Assembly (NCBI GenBank): GCA_016124315.1
Contig: WGNW01000087.1
Location: 1 to 58,855, forward strand
Length of the DNA: 58,855 bases
Direction: 5' to 3'
Source: Alphaproteobacteria bacterium
GTDB lineage: Bacteria; Pseudomonadota; Alphaproteobacteria; SMXS01
The notes beneath the pieces are model-generated. The model searched no databases. It was not told the DNA's origin and saw only the letters and a list, made by a program, of their open reading frames with translations. Of the stretch, positions 9,359 through 18,265 are shown one piece after another; within the stretch, counting starts at the first letter, position 1, and every line of letters starts with the position of its first letter. The position numbers and the translations under genes are program-made.

Positions 9359-10132
9359 GTGGGGGAACCTGTGCTGGATCTGCTGAACGAGCTCTACAAC
9401 GGCGACACGCGGCGGGCCCACTGGTTCGGCTACGCCATGATGGTCTTCGACGCCGGCATGATCGCGTTCATCGTCGGCTCCTCCTTCGCCGCCGGCGGAT
9501 GGTTCATCGAGTTCGGCGACGTGGTGCTCGGCGTCGTGGTGGCGGCGGACGTCACCGCCCGGCTGGTGGTCTCCCGCAACCGCTGGCGGGAAATGCTGCA
9601 TCCGACCGGTGTCGCCGACCTGATCGTAATCGTTTCCCTGCTGGCTCCCGTCATCGGGCAGAATCTGGCGTTCCTGCGCGTCGCGCGAACCCTGCGCCTG
9701 TTCCGCTCCTACCGGCTGGTCGCGCGGCTCCGGCGCGACCTGCCGTTCTTCCGGCGGCACCAGGACCTGATCCAGGCCGCCGTCAACCTGCTGGTGTTCA
9801 TGTTCGTGATGACGGCCATCGTCTACGAGACCCAGCATCACCACAACCCGCAGATCGGCAACTACATCGACGCGCTCTACTTCACGGTCACGACGCTGAC
9901 CACGACCGGCTTCGGCGACGTCATCCTGTCGGGGCCGGGCGACCGGCTGCTGTCGGTGCTGATCATGATCTTCGGCGTCTCCCTGTTCATCCGCCTCATC
10001 CAGCTGATGTTCCGGCCGCCCAAACTGCACTGGCGCTGCCCCGAGTGCGGGCTGGTCCGTCACGAGCCCGATGCGCTGCACTGCAAGCATTGCGGCGCGG
10101 CGCTGAACGTCCCGCACGGCGACCTGGCGTAG
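9359..10132 (+). CDS. Voltage-gated-type potassium channel with C-terminal zinc ribbon
   Basis: Integral inner-membrane ion channel of 257 residues. Hydrophobic segments in the first half lead to an S4-like stretch rich in regularly spaced Arg (RVARTLRLFRSYRLVARLRR, about residues 106-125). A pore helix and selectivity filter follow, reading TLTTTGFGDV at about residues 180-189, then a last membrane segment. Canonical bacterial filters are TVGYGD or TTGYGD, so Phe replaces Tyr here. After the last helix a short cytoplasmic tail carries two pairs, CPECG and CKHCG (about residues 227-245), a zinc-ribbon pattern unusual on such a channel. The start is uncertain: GTG at 9359, or GTG at 9371 which sits behind a G-rich Shine-Dalgarno-like stretch. 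The channel assignment is firm; ion preference is inferred. Confidence 0.82.
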   Translation: MGEPVLDLLNELYNGDTRRAHWFGYAMMVFDAGMIAFIVGSSFAAGGWFIEFGDVVLGVVVAADVTARLVVSRNRWREMLHPTGVADLIVIVSLLAPVIGQNLAFLRVARTLRLFRSYRLVARLRRDLPFFRRHQDLIQAAVNLLVFMFVMTAIVYETQHHHNPQIGNYIDALYFTVTTLTTTGFGDVILSGPGDRLLSVLIMIFGVSLFIRLIQLMFRPPKLHWRCPECGLVRHEPDALHCKHCGAALNVPHGDLA

Positions 10133-10139
10133 GGGCCGG

Positions 10140-10928
10140 CTATCGCGGCGGCCAGGGAATGAAGGCGCTGGTGCGGCGGATGTAGTCGCGGTAGGCGGGC
10201 CGCCCCTCGGCGACGTGCCGCTCGGTGAGCGGCACGCCCGATACCTTCAGCAGCAGGAAGGTCACGACGGCCGGGCTGAACGCCGTCCAGGCGGCGCCCG
10301 GCGCGGGCAGCGCGGCAAGGAACAGCCCCCACCACACGCAGGCCTCGCCGAAATAGTTGGGGTGGCGGCTGTAGCGCCACAGGCCGGTGTCGAGCACCTT
10401 GCCCGCGTTTGCCGTATCGGCCTTGAACCGGGCGAGCTGGCGGTCGGCCATTGCCTCGAACAGGAAGCCGAACAGAAACAGGCCGGCGCCGCCGATCACC
10501 AGCGGCGCCCCGGCCCGCACCGCGCCGCCCTGGACGATGGCCACCTGCAGGGGCAGCGAGATCAGCCACATCAGCGCGCCCTGCAGCAGGAACACGGTGA
10601 CATAGCTGCGCAGCGCCCAGCCCGCGCCGGCCTTGCGCCGCATCTCCCGGTAGCGCCCGTCCTCGCCATGGGCGAGATTGCGGCGCAGCAGGTGCACGCC
10701 CAGCCTCGCGGCCCAGGCGACGGTCATGCCCACCAGCAGCAGGCGGTAGGGGGTGGCCGGCGGATCGAGCGCCAGGGCGACGACGGCGACGAGCGCGAAG
10801 CCCGGCCCCCAGAACGCGTCGACGATGCTGGCGTCCCGCCGGGCGAGGCTCACGAACCACACGCCGGTCATGGCCAGCCAGACGGCGAGGGCGGAGAAGG
10901 CGAAAGTCTGCAGGATGCCGGCGGCCAT
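10140..10928 (-). CDS. DUF1295 family membrane protein (steroid 5-alpha-reductase-like fold)
   Basis: 262-residue polytopic membrane protein. The C-terminal half carries RYSRHPNYFGEACVWWG, the hallmark of DUF1295, which is related to 3-oxo-5-alpha-steroid 4-dehydrogenases and isoprenylcysteine methyltransferases. NAD(P)H-dependent reduction of a lipid or steroid-like substrate is the family expectation; the substrate cannot be read from the sequence. I chose the ATG at 10928 (MAAGIL...) because the longer frame to 11009 starts with a charged, Arg-rich stretch that overlaps the terminator of the neighbouring acyl-CoA dehydrogenase gene. It converges with the ion channel gene, whose stop is only 7 nt away. 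Confidence 0.85.
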   Translation of the reverse strand: MAAGILQTFAFSALAVWLAMTGVWFVSLARRDASIVDAFWGPGFALVAVVALALDPPATPYRLLLVGMTVAWAARLGVHLLRRNLAHGEDGRYREMRRKAGAGWALRSYVTVFLLQGALMWLISLPLQVAIVQGGAVRAGAPLVIGGAGLFLFGFLFEAMADRQLARFKADTANAGKVLDTGLWRYSRHPNYFGEACVWWGLFLAALPAPGAAWTAFSPAVVTFLLLKVSGVPLTERHVAEGRPAYRDYIRRTSAFIPWPPR

Positions 10929-10976
10929 GCCCGTTCTACGCCGCCATGGGGTATCCGGATGTGCGGTCCGGCGCAC

Positions 10977-11004
10977 AAGAAAACGCGGGCCGGTGGGCCC
11001 GCGT
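10977..11004 (-). terminator. Rho-independent terminator of the acyl-CoA dehydrogenase gene
   Basis: A perfect 9-bp stem (ACGCGGGCC at 10983-10991 with its complement at 10996-11004, 4-nt loop) is followed on the minus strand by GTTTTCTTG. It lies 36 nt past the stop of the minus-strand acyl-CoA dehydrogenase gene. Confidence 0.82.
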
Positions 11005-11039
11005 GTCAAGTTGAGGGTTGTGGATAGGACTGAATATAG

Positions 11040-12278
<1,239 letters not shown>

Positions 12279-12365
12279 GATTGAGCCTTCCCCGAGAGTG
12301 AACCTGCGATGACGCCCTTCAGGACCTCTTCCCCGGCCGCGGGCGCTTCTGGTGAGTCGCGGCCG

Positions 12366-13580
12366 ATGTTAGCAGATGTCCGGGCGGCGGCTCAGACCAT
12401 TCGCGGCGCCGTCGAGGAGACGCCGCTGCGCCATGCCGTCGCCCTTTCGCGGCTGTCCGGCGCCGAGCTCTACATCAAGTTTGAGAACCGGCAGTTCACC
12501 TCGTCCTTCAAGGAGCGCGGCGCGCTCAACAAGCTGGCCGGCCTGTCGGAGGCCGAGCGGCGGCGCGGCGTCATCGCCATGTCGGCGGGCAACCACGCCC
12601 AGGCGGTGGCCTACCACGCCAGCCGCCTCGGCATCGCCGCCACCATCGTCATGCCCTGCGACACGCCGGAGGTGAAGGTGTCGAGCACCCGCGCCCATGG
12701 CGCCACCGTGGTGCTGGAGGGCGAGACCCTGATGGAGGCGTCCGAGCACGCGCACCGGCTGGCCGAGCGGGAAGGCCTGGTCTTCGTCCATCCCTACGAG
12801 GACCCGGCGATCATCGCCGGGCAGGGCACCGTCGCGCTGGAGATGCTGGCGGCCCGGCCCGACCTGGACGTCATCGTCGCGCCGGTGGGCGGTGGCGGGC
12901 TGATCTCCGGCATCGCCATCGCCGCCAAGGCGCTCAAGCCCGACATCGAGATCGTCGGCGTCCAGGCCGACCGCTATCCCGGCGTCGCCTGCGCCCTGCG
13001 GGGCGAGCCGGTGACCATCCAGGCCGGCACCATCGCCGAGGGCATCGCCGTCAAGCAGCCGGGGCCGATCACCCTCTCGGTCATCCGCGACCTTGTGCAC
13101 GACATCGTGCTGGTGAGCGAAGTGCAGCTCGAGCGGGCGATCGCGCTTTACGTCGGGGTCGAGAAGACCGTGGCCGAAGGCGCGGGAGCGGCGTCGCTGG
13201 CCGGCGTGCTGGCCCAGCCGGAGCGGTTCCACGGCCGCAAGGTGGGCATCGTGCTGTCGGGCGCGAACATAGACACCCGGCTGCTGTCCTCGGTACTGAT
13301 GCGCGACCTGGTGCACCAGGGCCGCATCGCCCGGCTCAGGGTCGGCATCCCCGACCGCCCGGGGGTGCTGGCGGCCGTCGCCGGCGCGGTGGGCGACGCC
13401 GGCGGCAACATCCTCGAGGTGCACCACAACCGCCTGTTCTCCCACGCCCAGGCCAAGGAGACCGACCTGGAACTGGTGGTCGAGGCACGCGATCCGGCGC
13501 ACATGCGCGCCATCGTCGAGGCGCTGATCGCCGAGGGCTTCCGGGTCCGCCTGCTGGACGCCGAGAACACTGACCTCTGA
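12366..13580 (+). CDS. Threonine ammonia-lyase (threonine dehydratase) with ACT domain
   Basis: PLP enzyme converting L-threonine to 2-oxobutanoate and ammonia. It is 404 residues from the ATG at 12366. The PLP lysine is K49 in SSFKERGA, and the phosphate-binding glycine loop is VGGGGLISG. After ~310 catalytic residues comes a single ACT regulatory domain starting at [16 protein letters not shown], as in the short TdcB/IlvA forms of Actinobacteria and Alphaproteobacteria. The frame also allows an ATG at 12309, but the extra 19 residues ([10 protein letters not shown]) look non-native and 12366 matches the usual family start. Whether it feeds isoleucine synthesis or degrades threonine/serine cannot be told; no ilv genes are adjacent. 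Confidence 0.9.
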   Translation: MLADVRAAAQTIRGAVEETPLRHAVALSRLSGAELYIKFENRQFTSSFKERGALNKLAGLSEAERRRGVIAMSAGNHAQAVAYHASRLGIAATIVMPCDTPEVKVSSTRAHGATVVLEGETLMEASEHAHRLAEREGLVFVHPYEDPAIIAGQGTVALEMLAARPDLDVIVAPVGGGGLISGIAIAAKALKPDIEIVGVQADRYPGVACALRGEPVTIQAGTIAEGIAVKQPGPITLSVIRDLVHDIVLVSEVQLERAIALYVGVEKTVAEGAGAASLAGVLAQPERFHGRKVGIVLSGANIDTRLLSSVLMRDLVHQGRIARLRVGIPDRPGVLAAVAGAVGDAGGNILEVHHNRLFSHAQAKETDLELVVEARDPAHMRAIVEALIAEGFRVRLLDAENTDL

Positions 13581-13664
13581 TGAGGGATGCGCTTTGCGGT
13601 TCCCTTCCGGAGCCATCCGCACTAGCGTCCCGCGCGACAGGAAATGCACGACAGAGGAACCGCC

Positions 13665-14432
13665 ATGACCCTTCCCAGCTTCGACCTCAGCGGCAAGGTC
13701 TGCTTCATCACCGGCACCACCAGCGGGCTGGGCCGCCAGTTCGCCCTGTGCATGTCGGAGGCGGGCGCCAAGGTGGTGATCACCGGTCGCCGCAAGGAGC
13801 GGCTGGAGGCGCTGGCCGAGGAGATCCGCGCGGCCGGCGGCACCGCCCACCCCATCGCCTTCGACGTCACCGACCTGGACGCCGCTGCCGCCGCGGTGAC
13901 GGAGGCCGAGGAGAAGGTCGGCCCGATCTGGTGCCTGGTGAACAATTCCGGCGTCACCATCATGAAGGCGGCCCAGAAGCACACCCAGGACGACTACGAC
14001 GCGGTGATGGACACCAACCTGCGCGCGCCCTTCTACCTCAGCCAGGAGGTGGCGAAGCGGATGATCGACCGGGGCGCGCCGGGCCGGATCATCAACATCT
14101 CGTCCATGCACGCGGACGTGGAGCTGAAGGGCGGCATCACCTACTGCATGTCGAAGGCGGCGGTGGCCATGATGACCCAGTGCATGGCGCTGGAGTGGGC
14201 GCGCTACGGCATCCGGGTCAACGCCCTGTGCCCGGGCTACATCCGCACCGAGATCAACAGCGAATACTACGATTCCGAGAAGGGGCAGCAGGACATCAAG
14301 GGCTGGCCCATGCGCCGCATCGGCAAGGACACGGACCTCAACGGCATGCTGCTGCTGCTGGCCTCGGAGGCGGGCGATTTCGTTACCGGTTCGGCGCTGA
14401 AGATCGACGACGGCCAGTCGCTGGGCTTCTGA
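13665..14432 (+). CDS. SDR family NAD(P)-dependent oxidoreductase
   Basis: 255-residue classical short-chain dehydrogenase. Cofactor motif TGTTSGLG near the N-terminus, NNSG at about residue 90, catalytic Ser in NISSMH and the YCMSK tyrosine/lysine pair. The ending KIDDGQSLGF is typical of FabG-like SDRs. The start at 13665 is fixed by AGAGGA at 13653-13658. It lies 29 nt upstream of the amidase gene on the same strand, so the two are probably cotranscribed. Substrate unknown. Confidence 0.92.
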   Translation: MTLPSFDLSGKVCFITGTTSGLGRQFALCMSEAGAKVVITGRRKERLEALAEEIRAAGGTAHPIAFDVTDLDAAAAAVTEAEEKVGPIWCLVNNSGVTIMKAAQKHTQDDYDAVMDTNLRAPFYLSQEVAKRMIDRGAPGRIINISSMHADVELKGGITYCMSKAAVAMMTQCMALEWARYGIRVNALCPGYIRTEINSEYYDSEKGQQDIKGWPMRRIGKDTDLNGMLLLLASEAGDFVTGSALKIDDGQSLGF

Positions 14433-14461
14433 GCCGGACCGCCAAGGGGAGGGGAACCGAC

Positions 14462-15850
14462 ATGACCGACATCCATCTGCTGTCCGCATCCGACCTGGTT
14501 GCCCGCTACCGGCGCGGCACGCTGTCGCCGGTCGAGGCGACGACGGCGGCCCTCGACCGTATCGAGGCGCGCAACGAGGCGGTGAACGCCTATGTGCTGG
14601 TCGACCGCGACGGCGCGCTGAAGGAGGCGGAAAAGTCCGCGGCGCGCTGGAGCAAGTGCAAGCCGAAGGGCCTGCTGGACGGCGTGCCGCTCTCCATCAA
14701 GGAGCACATCGACGTCAAGGGCTGGCCGAGCCGCTACGGCTCGCCGGTCGTCCCCGCCTCCCACAAGGCGAAGCAGGACGCACCGGTCACCGCCCGGCTG
14801 CGGGAAGCGGGCGGCATCATCCTCGGCAAGACGGCGACGCCCGAGTTCTGCTGGAAGGGCGTCACCGACAGCGCGCTCTACGGCGTCACCCGCAACCCGT
14901 GGGACCCGGACAAGACGCCCGGCGGCTCGTCGGGCGGCGCGGGCGCGGCCTGCGCGCTGGGCATGGGCGCGCTGCATGTCGGCACGGACGCGGGCGGCTC
15001 GGTGCGCATCCCCGCCGCCTTCTGCGGCGTGTTCGGCCTGAAGCCGACCCAGTACCGGGTGCCGGGCGATCCGGCCTCGGTGTCGAGCCTGCTGTCCCAG
15101 GCCGGGCCGCTGACCCGCACGGTGGAGGACGGCGCGCTGATGCTGTCGGTGATGGCCCGGCCGGACGACCGCGATCCGACCGCCCTGACGTCCGATGGCG
15201 CCGACTATCGCGTCGGGCTGGGCGACGGCGTCGAGGGCCTGCGCATCGGCTTCTGGGACGGCACCCGGCTGATCGACTTCGATCCCGAGGTGAGCGCCGC
15301 GCTGGCCGGCGCGGCCGAAGTGTTCCGCGGCCTGGGCGCCGTGGTCGAGCCCGCCGATCCGGGGTTCGACAACCAGCTCGCCACCTTCCTCGCCTTCTGG
15401 CAGCCGATGACCGCCCGCTACCTGGAGGGCGCGAGCGAAAAGGCGCTGGAGCAGAGTGACCCCATGCTGGTCCGCTCGGCCCGCAAGGGCGCCGAGCAGC
15501 CCATCGTCCGCCACTATCAGGCCATGGCCGACCGGGGCGCGCTGATCGAGCGGATGGCGGCGTTCCACCGCCGCTACGACCTGCTGCTCGCGCCGGTGAC
15601 ACCGGTGCCGCCGTTCACGGCGGGCCGCGGCATCTACGGACCCGAGGGCGACGCCTACCGGCGCACCTGGACGCCCTTCACCTTTCCGTTCAACATCACC
15701 GGCCAGCCGGCCGCCAGCGTGCCCTGCGGCTTCACCGCGGCCGGGCTGCCGGTCGGGCTCCAGATCGTCGGGCCTTGGCGCGCGGAGGCGCTGGTGTTGC
15801 GGGCCGCGCGGGCCTTCGAGAGCGTCCGTCCCTTCGCCATGCCGGAGTAG
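14462..15850 (+). CDS. Amidase (amidase signature family)
   Basis: 462-residue amidase-signature hydrolase, cleaving carboxamides to acid plus amine or ammonia. The Ser-cisSer-Lys triad is visible: K80 in LSIKEH, the cis-Ser in GGSSGGA (residues 154-160), and the nucleophile S180 in DAGGSVRIPA. Start at ATG 14462 behind GGGGAGGGGAACCGAC; the open frame to 13580 is only the shadow of the SDR gene. Full length, no truncation. Pairing with an SDR suggests a small catabolic unit for an amide-containing compound, but GatA-like or aryl-acylamidase roles cannot be separated by sequence reading. Confidence 0.92.
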   Translation: MTDIHLLSASDLVARYRRGTLSPVEATTAALDRIEARNEAVNAYVLVDRDGALKEAEKSAARWSKCKPKGLLDGVPLSIKEHIDVKGWPSRYGSPVVPASHKAKQDAPVTARLREAGGIILGKTATPEFCWKGVTDSALYGVTRNPWDPDKTPGGSSGGAGAACALGMGALHVGTDAGGSVRIPAAFCGVFGLKPTQYRVPGDPASVSSLLSQAGPLTRTVEDGALMLSVMARPDDRDPTALTSDGADYRVGLGDGVEGLRIGFWDGTRLIDFDPEVSAALAGAAEVFRGLGAVVEPADPGFDNQLATFLAFWQPMTARYLEGASEKALEQSDPMLVRSARKGAEQPIVRHYQAMADRGALIERMAAFHRRYDLLLAPVTPVPPFTAGRGIYGPEGDAYRRTWTPFTFPFNITGQPAASVPCGFTAAGLPVGLQIVGPWRAEALVLRAARAFESVRPFAMPE

Positions 15851-15858
15851 GCCGCCCG

Positions 15859-15887
15859 AAAAGGAAAGGGCGGCTCCTGGCCGCCCC
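15859..15887 (-). terminator. Bidirectional terminator between convergent genes
   Basis: Stem GGGCGGC (15868-15874) / GCCGCCC (15880-15886) with a 5-nt loop. On the minus strand it runs into CTTTCCTTTTC, a good U-rich tail for the small secreted-protein gene; on the plus strand it can also end the amidase transcript. Confidence 0.7.
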
Positions 15888-15912
15888 TTCCTCGCACCCG
15901 TGTCATGCGCCG

Positions 15913-16296
15913 TCAGTCGGCCGAGTAGGTGCCTTCGACGATCCAACCTTCCGGCAGCTCTTCGGCCGGGCTGACCTTGACCTCCTTGGCCTCGAACATC
16001 AGGCAGTTGCCCGGCTGGATGATCTTCTCGATGCCGGCGTACTTCGCCTTGAGCGCGATCGGGCCGTGATTGTCCTCGGGCGTCGTCTTGGGCGGAGTCC
16101 CGCGGCTGGCGCAGACCGTGATGTCCTTGGGCTTCGAATAGTCGATGATTTCCACGTCGGACTGGTCCTTGAGATAGAACTTGCCCGGTGGCGCGAAGAA
16201 CGACGTCAGGTCGTTCGGAAGTGCCGCGGCCGTACCCATGCCGGCGGCGCTCATGCCGATCGCCAGCGTGGTCGTGGCGAGGATACGCATTTTCAT
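15913..16296 (-). CDS. Small secreted hypothetical protein
   Basis: 127 residues. A Sec signal peptide is clear: MKMR, then a hydrophobic stretch, ending at about GTAAALPND. The mature ~100 residues hold two cysteines (TVCASR and GNCLMF) that could form a disulfide in the periplasm, and no enzyme motif I recognise. The start is supported by GGGGAG 7 nt before the ATG. Monocistronic: convergent with the amidase, with a hairpin terminator between them. Function unknown. Confidence 0.8.
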   Translation of the reverse strand: MKMRILATTTLAIGMSAAGMGTAAALPNDLTSFFAPPGKFYLKDQSDVEIIDYSKPKDITVCASRGTPPKTTPEDNHGPIALKAKYAGIEKIIQPGNCLMFEAKEVKVSPAEELPEGWIVEGTYSAD

Positions 16297-16444
16297 GATG
16301 TTCTCCCCATCCGGTTGCTAGGAGGTGATGACAGACACCGACCTAACGGGACGAGGGGTAAAATGTTCCTCAAAGAGGCCGTGGGTTCGCCATGCTTTCG
16401 CCCGCCGGACGCCTTGATTTGCCCGGCGGGCCGGCATGGCCGGA

Positions 16445-17209
16445 CTACCTGAAGTCGTCGGCCTGGGGGAACTTGCCGAGTTGGGCGCCGCCGTTCACCT
16501 GGAGGTTGATGCCGGTGACGAACGCCTCGTCCGACGCCAGCCAGAGCGCCGCGTTGGCGATGTCGTCGACGGTGCCGAGCCGCGGCAGCCGCGTTTCCTT
16601 GAGGAAGGTCTGGGCGACGACCGGCGCGCCGTCGATGATCGGCGCGGTCATCTCCGAGTAGACCAGGCCGGGCGTGATCGCGTTGATGCGGATGTTGCGC
16701 TTGCCGTACTCAGTGGCGGCGATCTTCACCACATGGTCGACGCCCGCCTTGGTGCCGGCATAGGCGGTCATGCCCGCCGGCGCCAGCGTGGCGGTCAGCG
16801 ACGAGGTCATGACGATCGAGCCGCCGTCCTTCATGGCGGCGGCCATGTGCTTGATGAACAGGATCGCGCCGGTGAACTGGATGTCGATGGCGTCCTTCAG
16901 CTTGGCGGCATCGATGTCGGCCACGGGCGACGACACGTTGATGCCGGCGAAGTTGACCGCCGCGTCCAGGCGGCCATAGGTGTCGAGCGCCGCCGTGGCG
17001 AGGTCGGCGAGCTGCGCCTCCTGCGCGATGTCGCAGGGCACCGCGAGGGCGCCGATCTCCTGGGCGAGCGCCTCCAGCGGCTCGGCCCGGCGGGCGGCGA
17101 TCACCACCTTGGCGCCTTCCCGGGCGAAGCGCCGCGCCGTGGCCTGTCCCATGCTGCCCTGGCCCGAGGCTCCCATGACCACCACGACCTTGCCGTCCAT
17201 CCGCGCCAT
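16445..17209 (-). CDS. SDR family oxidoreductase
   Basis: 254-residue short-chain dehydrogenase. The glycine motif reads GASGQGSMG, slightly longer than the canonical TGxxxGxG, then NFAG and the catalytic YAGTK. The C-terminus ends GGAQLGKFPQ. Start at ATG 17209 behind GAGAAAGAG; an in-frame ATG at 17221 is the alternative. Transcribed away from the methyltransferase / ATP-grasp unit, so the 250-bp intergenic region holds divergent promoters. A GC stem (16401-16408 with 16423-16430) without a U-tract follows its stop. Substrate unknown. Confidence 0.9.
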   Translation of the reverse strand: MARMDGKVVVVMGASGQGSMGQATARRFAREGAKVVIAARRAEPLEALAQEIGALAVPCDIAQEAQLADLATAALDTYGRLDAAVNFAGINVSSPVADIDAAKLKDAIDIQFTGAILFIKHMAAAMKDGGSIVMTSSLTATLAPAGMTAYAGTKAGVDHVVKIAATEYGKRNIRINAITPGLVYSEMTAPIIDGAPVVAQTFLKETRLPRLGTVDDIANAALWLASDEAFVTGINLQVNGGAQLGKFPQADDFR

Positions 17210-17295
17210 CTCTTTCTCCATTTTTCCGTTGTTGAGGGCTTGCGTCCTTTGCGGGCGGCAGGGTACGACCGCCGCATCGGGATGTCGACCGGCGT

Positions 17296-17345
17296 CCCGC
17301 CGGACCCTCCTCGCCCGGCTTACCTCGTCCGGGAGGGCCGGCGGG
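17296..17345. other. GC-rich hairpin in divergent intergenic region
   Basis: Arms CCCGCCGGACCCTCC (17296-17310) and GGAGGGCCGGCGGG (17332-17345) pair with a one-base bulge, and an inner CCCGG/CCGGG can extend the stem. It lies about 60 nt upstream of the leader ORF of the methyltransferase unit. It could be an attenuator-like RNA structure or a dispersed palindrome. Confidence 0.45.
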
Positions 17346-17408
17346 GCGTGACAGCGCCAATCCCGCTGAACTAAGATGCGGCGGACGAGGTGAAGGAGAA
17401 TTCCATTC

Positions 17409-17465
17409 GTGAAACCGCGACGCTCCCGACGCCTCGCGCCGCCCGAGAGGCCGTTCCCAGTATGA
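17409..17465 (+). CDS. Putative 18-residue leader peptide upstream of methyltransferase
   Basis: A GTG at 17409 sits 10 nt after a strong Shine-Dalgarno (AAGGAG, 17393-17398). It opens an 18-codon frame encoding an Arg/Pro-rich peptide (VKPRRSRRLAPPERPFPV). Its TGA (17463-17465) overlaps the ATG (17462-17464) of the methyltransferase as ATGA. This is the geometry of a translationally coupled leader. The best ribosome site in this region serves the short ORF rather than the methyltransferase. Alternatively it is chance, and the methyltransferase is read from the weaker GAGAGG at 17445-17450. Confidence 0.4.
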   Translation: MKPRRSRRLAPPERPFPV

Positions 17466-18259
17466 GTAAAGGGCATCGCTCCGGCTCTGCCGCCGCCTAC
17501 CGGGCGGACCGCGACAACCGGACCAGCTACGAGGTTCTCTTCGAGTTTCGCGGCGCCTCCTACGACCGCGCCATGCGGCTGTTTCCGGATGCCAGGCGCG
17601 AGGAGTTCCTGCTGCCGATCGGCCGGTCGAACCTGCCGCCGGGCGCGACGGTCGCCGACGTGCCGTCCCACGGAGGATACCTCGCCAGGTACCTGCCGAG
17701 GGGATGCCGCTGGCTGGGCCACGAGCCCTGCGCCGTCTTCGGTCACGGCGCCGCGGGCGACGACCGCGGCCTGCTCCCCCTGCCCTGGGAGGACGATGCC
17801 GTGGACGCGGCGCTCAGCGTCGCCGGCGTGCATCACGTGGAGGACAAGGTCTCGCTGTTCAGGGAGCTGGCACGGGTCGTCCGGCCGGGCGGCCGCTTCG
17901 TCCTGGCCGACGTGCACGAGGCATCGGACGCGGCCCGCTTCCTCGATGGCTGGGTGGACGCCCACAACAGCACCGGCCATGACGGCCTCTTCCTCGGCGA
18001 GCACACCCTCGACGAGCTGGCGCGCGCCGGCTGGCGGGTGCTCTCGGCCGAACGGGTCGGCTATCACTGGCGCTTCGCGTCCCTCGAGGACATGGGCGAG
18101 TTCTGCCACGGGCTCTTCGACCTGCGCGCATCCACACCCGAGGAGACCGTGCGGGCGATCGACGAGGAGCTGGGCATCGATCGTCTGGAAGACGGCGTCG
18201 GCATGCGCTGGGAACTCTACATGGTGGTCGCGGAGCCTGCCGCGCCCCTCGTCGACTAG
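17462..18259 (+). CDS. Class I SAM-dependent methyltransferase
   Basis: 265 residues. Rossmann methyltransferase features: motif I-like ATVADVPSHGGYLARYL (about residues 61-77), an acidic LPWEDDAVDAALSVAGVHHV segment (motif IV region, about residues 104-123), then VRPGGRFVLADVHEASD. The glycine-rich loop reads DVPSHGG rather than DxGxGxG, so it belongs to a divergent group. It is followed after only 6 nt by the cyanophycin-synthetase-like ATP-grasp gene, so the two are almost certainly cotranscribed and probably act on the same molecule. Methyl acceptor unknown. Confidence 0.8.
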   Translation: MSKGHRSGSAAAYRADRDNRTSYEVLFEFRGASYDRAMRLFPDARREEFLLPIGRSNLPPGATVADVPSHGGYLARYLPRGCRWLGHEPCAVFGHGAAGDDRGLLPLPWEDDAVDAALSVAGVHHVEDKVSLFRELARVVRPGGRFVLADVHEASDAARFLDGWVDAHNSTGHDGLFLGEHTLDELARAGWRVLSAERVGYHWRFASLEDMGEFCHGLFDLRASTPEETVRAIDEELGIDRLEDGVGMRWELYMVVAEPAAPLVD

Positions 18260-18265
18260 GTTCCG

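Noticed and set aside
13580-14462. Upstream extension of the amidase frame to 13580
   Set aside because: This stretch overlaps the SDR gene in another frame and encodes no amidase sequence; ATG 14462 has a good ribosome site.
12369-14489. 706-codon minus-strand frame opposite threonine ammonia-lyase and the SDR
   Set aside because: Antisense shadow; Arg/His/Asp-rich composition typical of reversed GC-rich codons.
16401-16430. GC stem downstream of the SDR at 16445 as a terminator
   Set aside because: 8-bp stem with a 14-nt loop and no U-tract; too weak to call.
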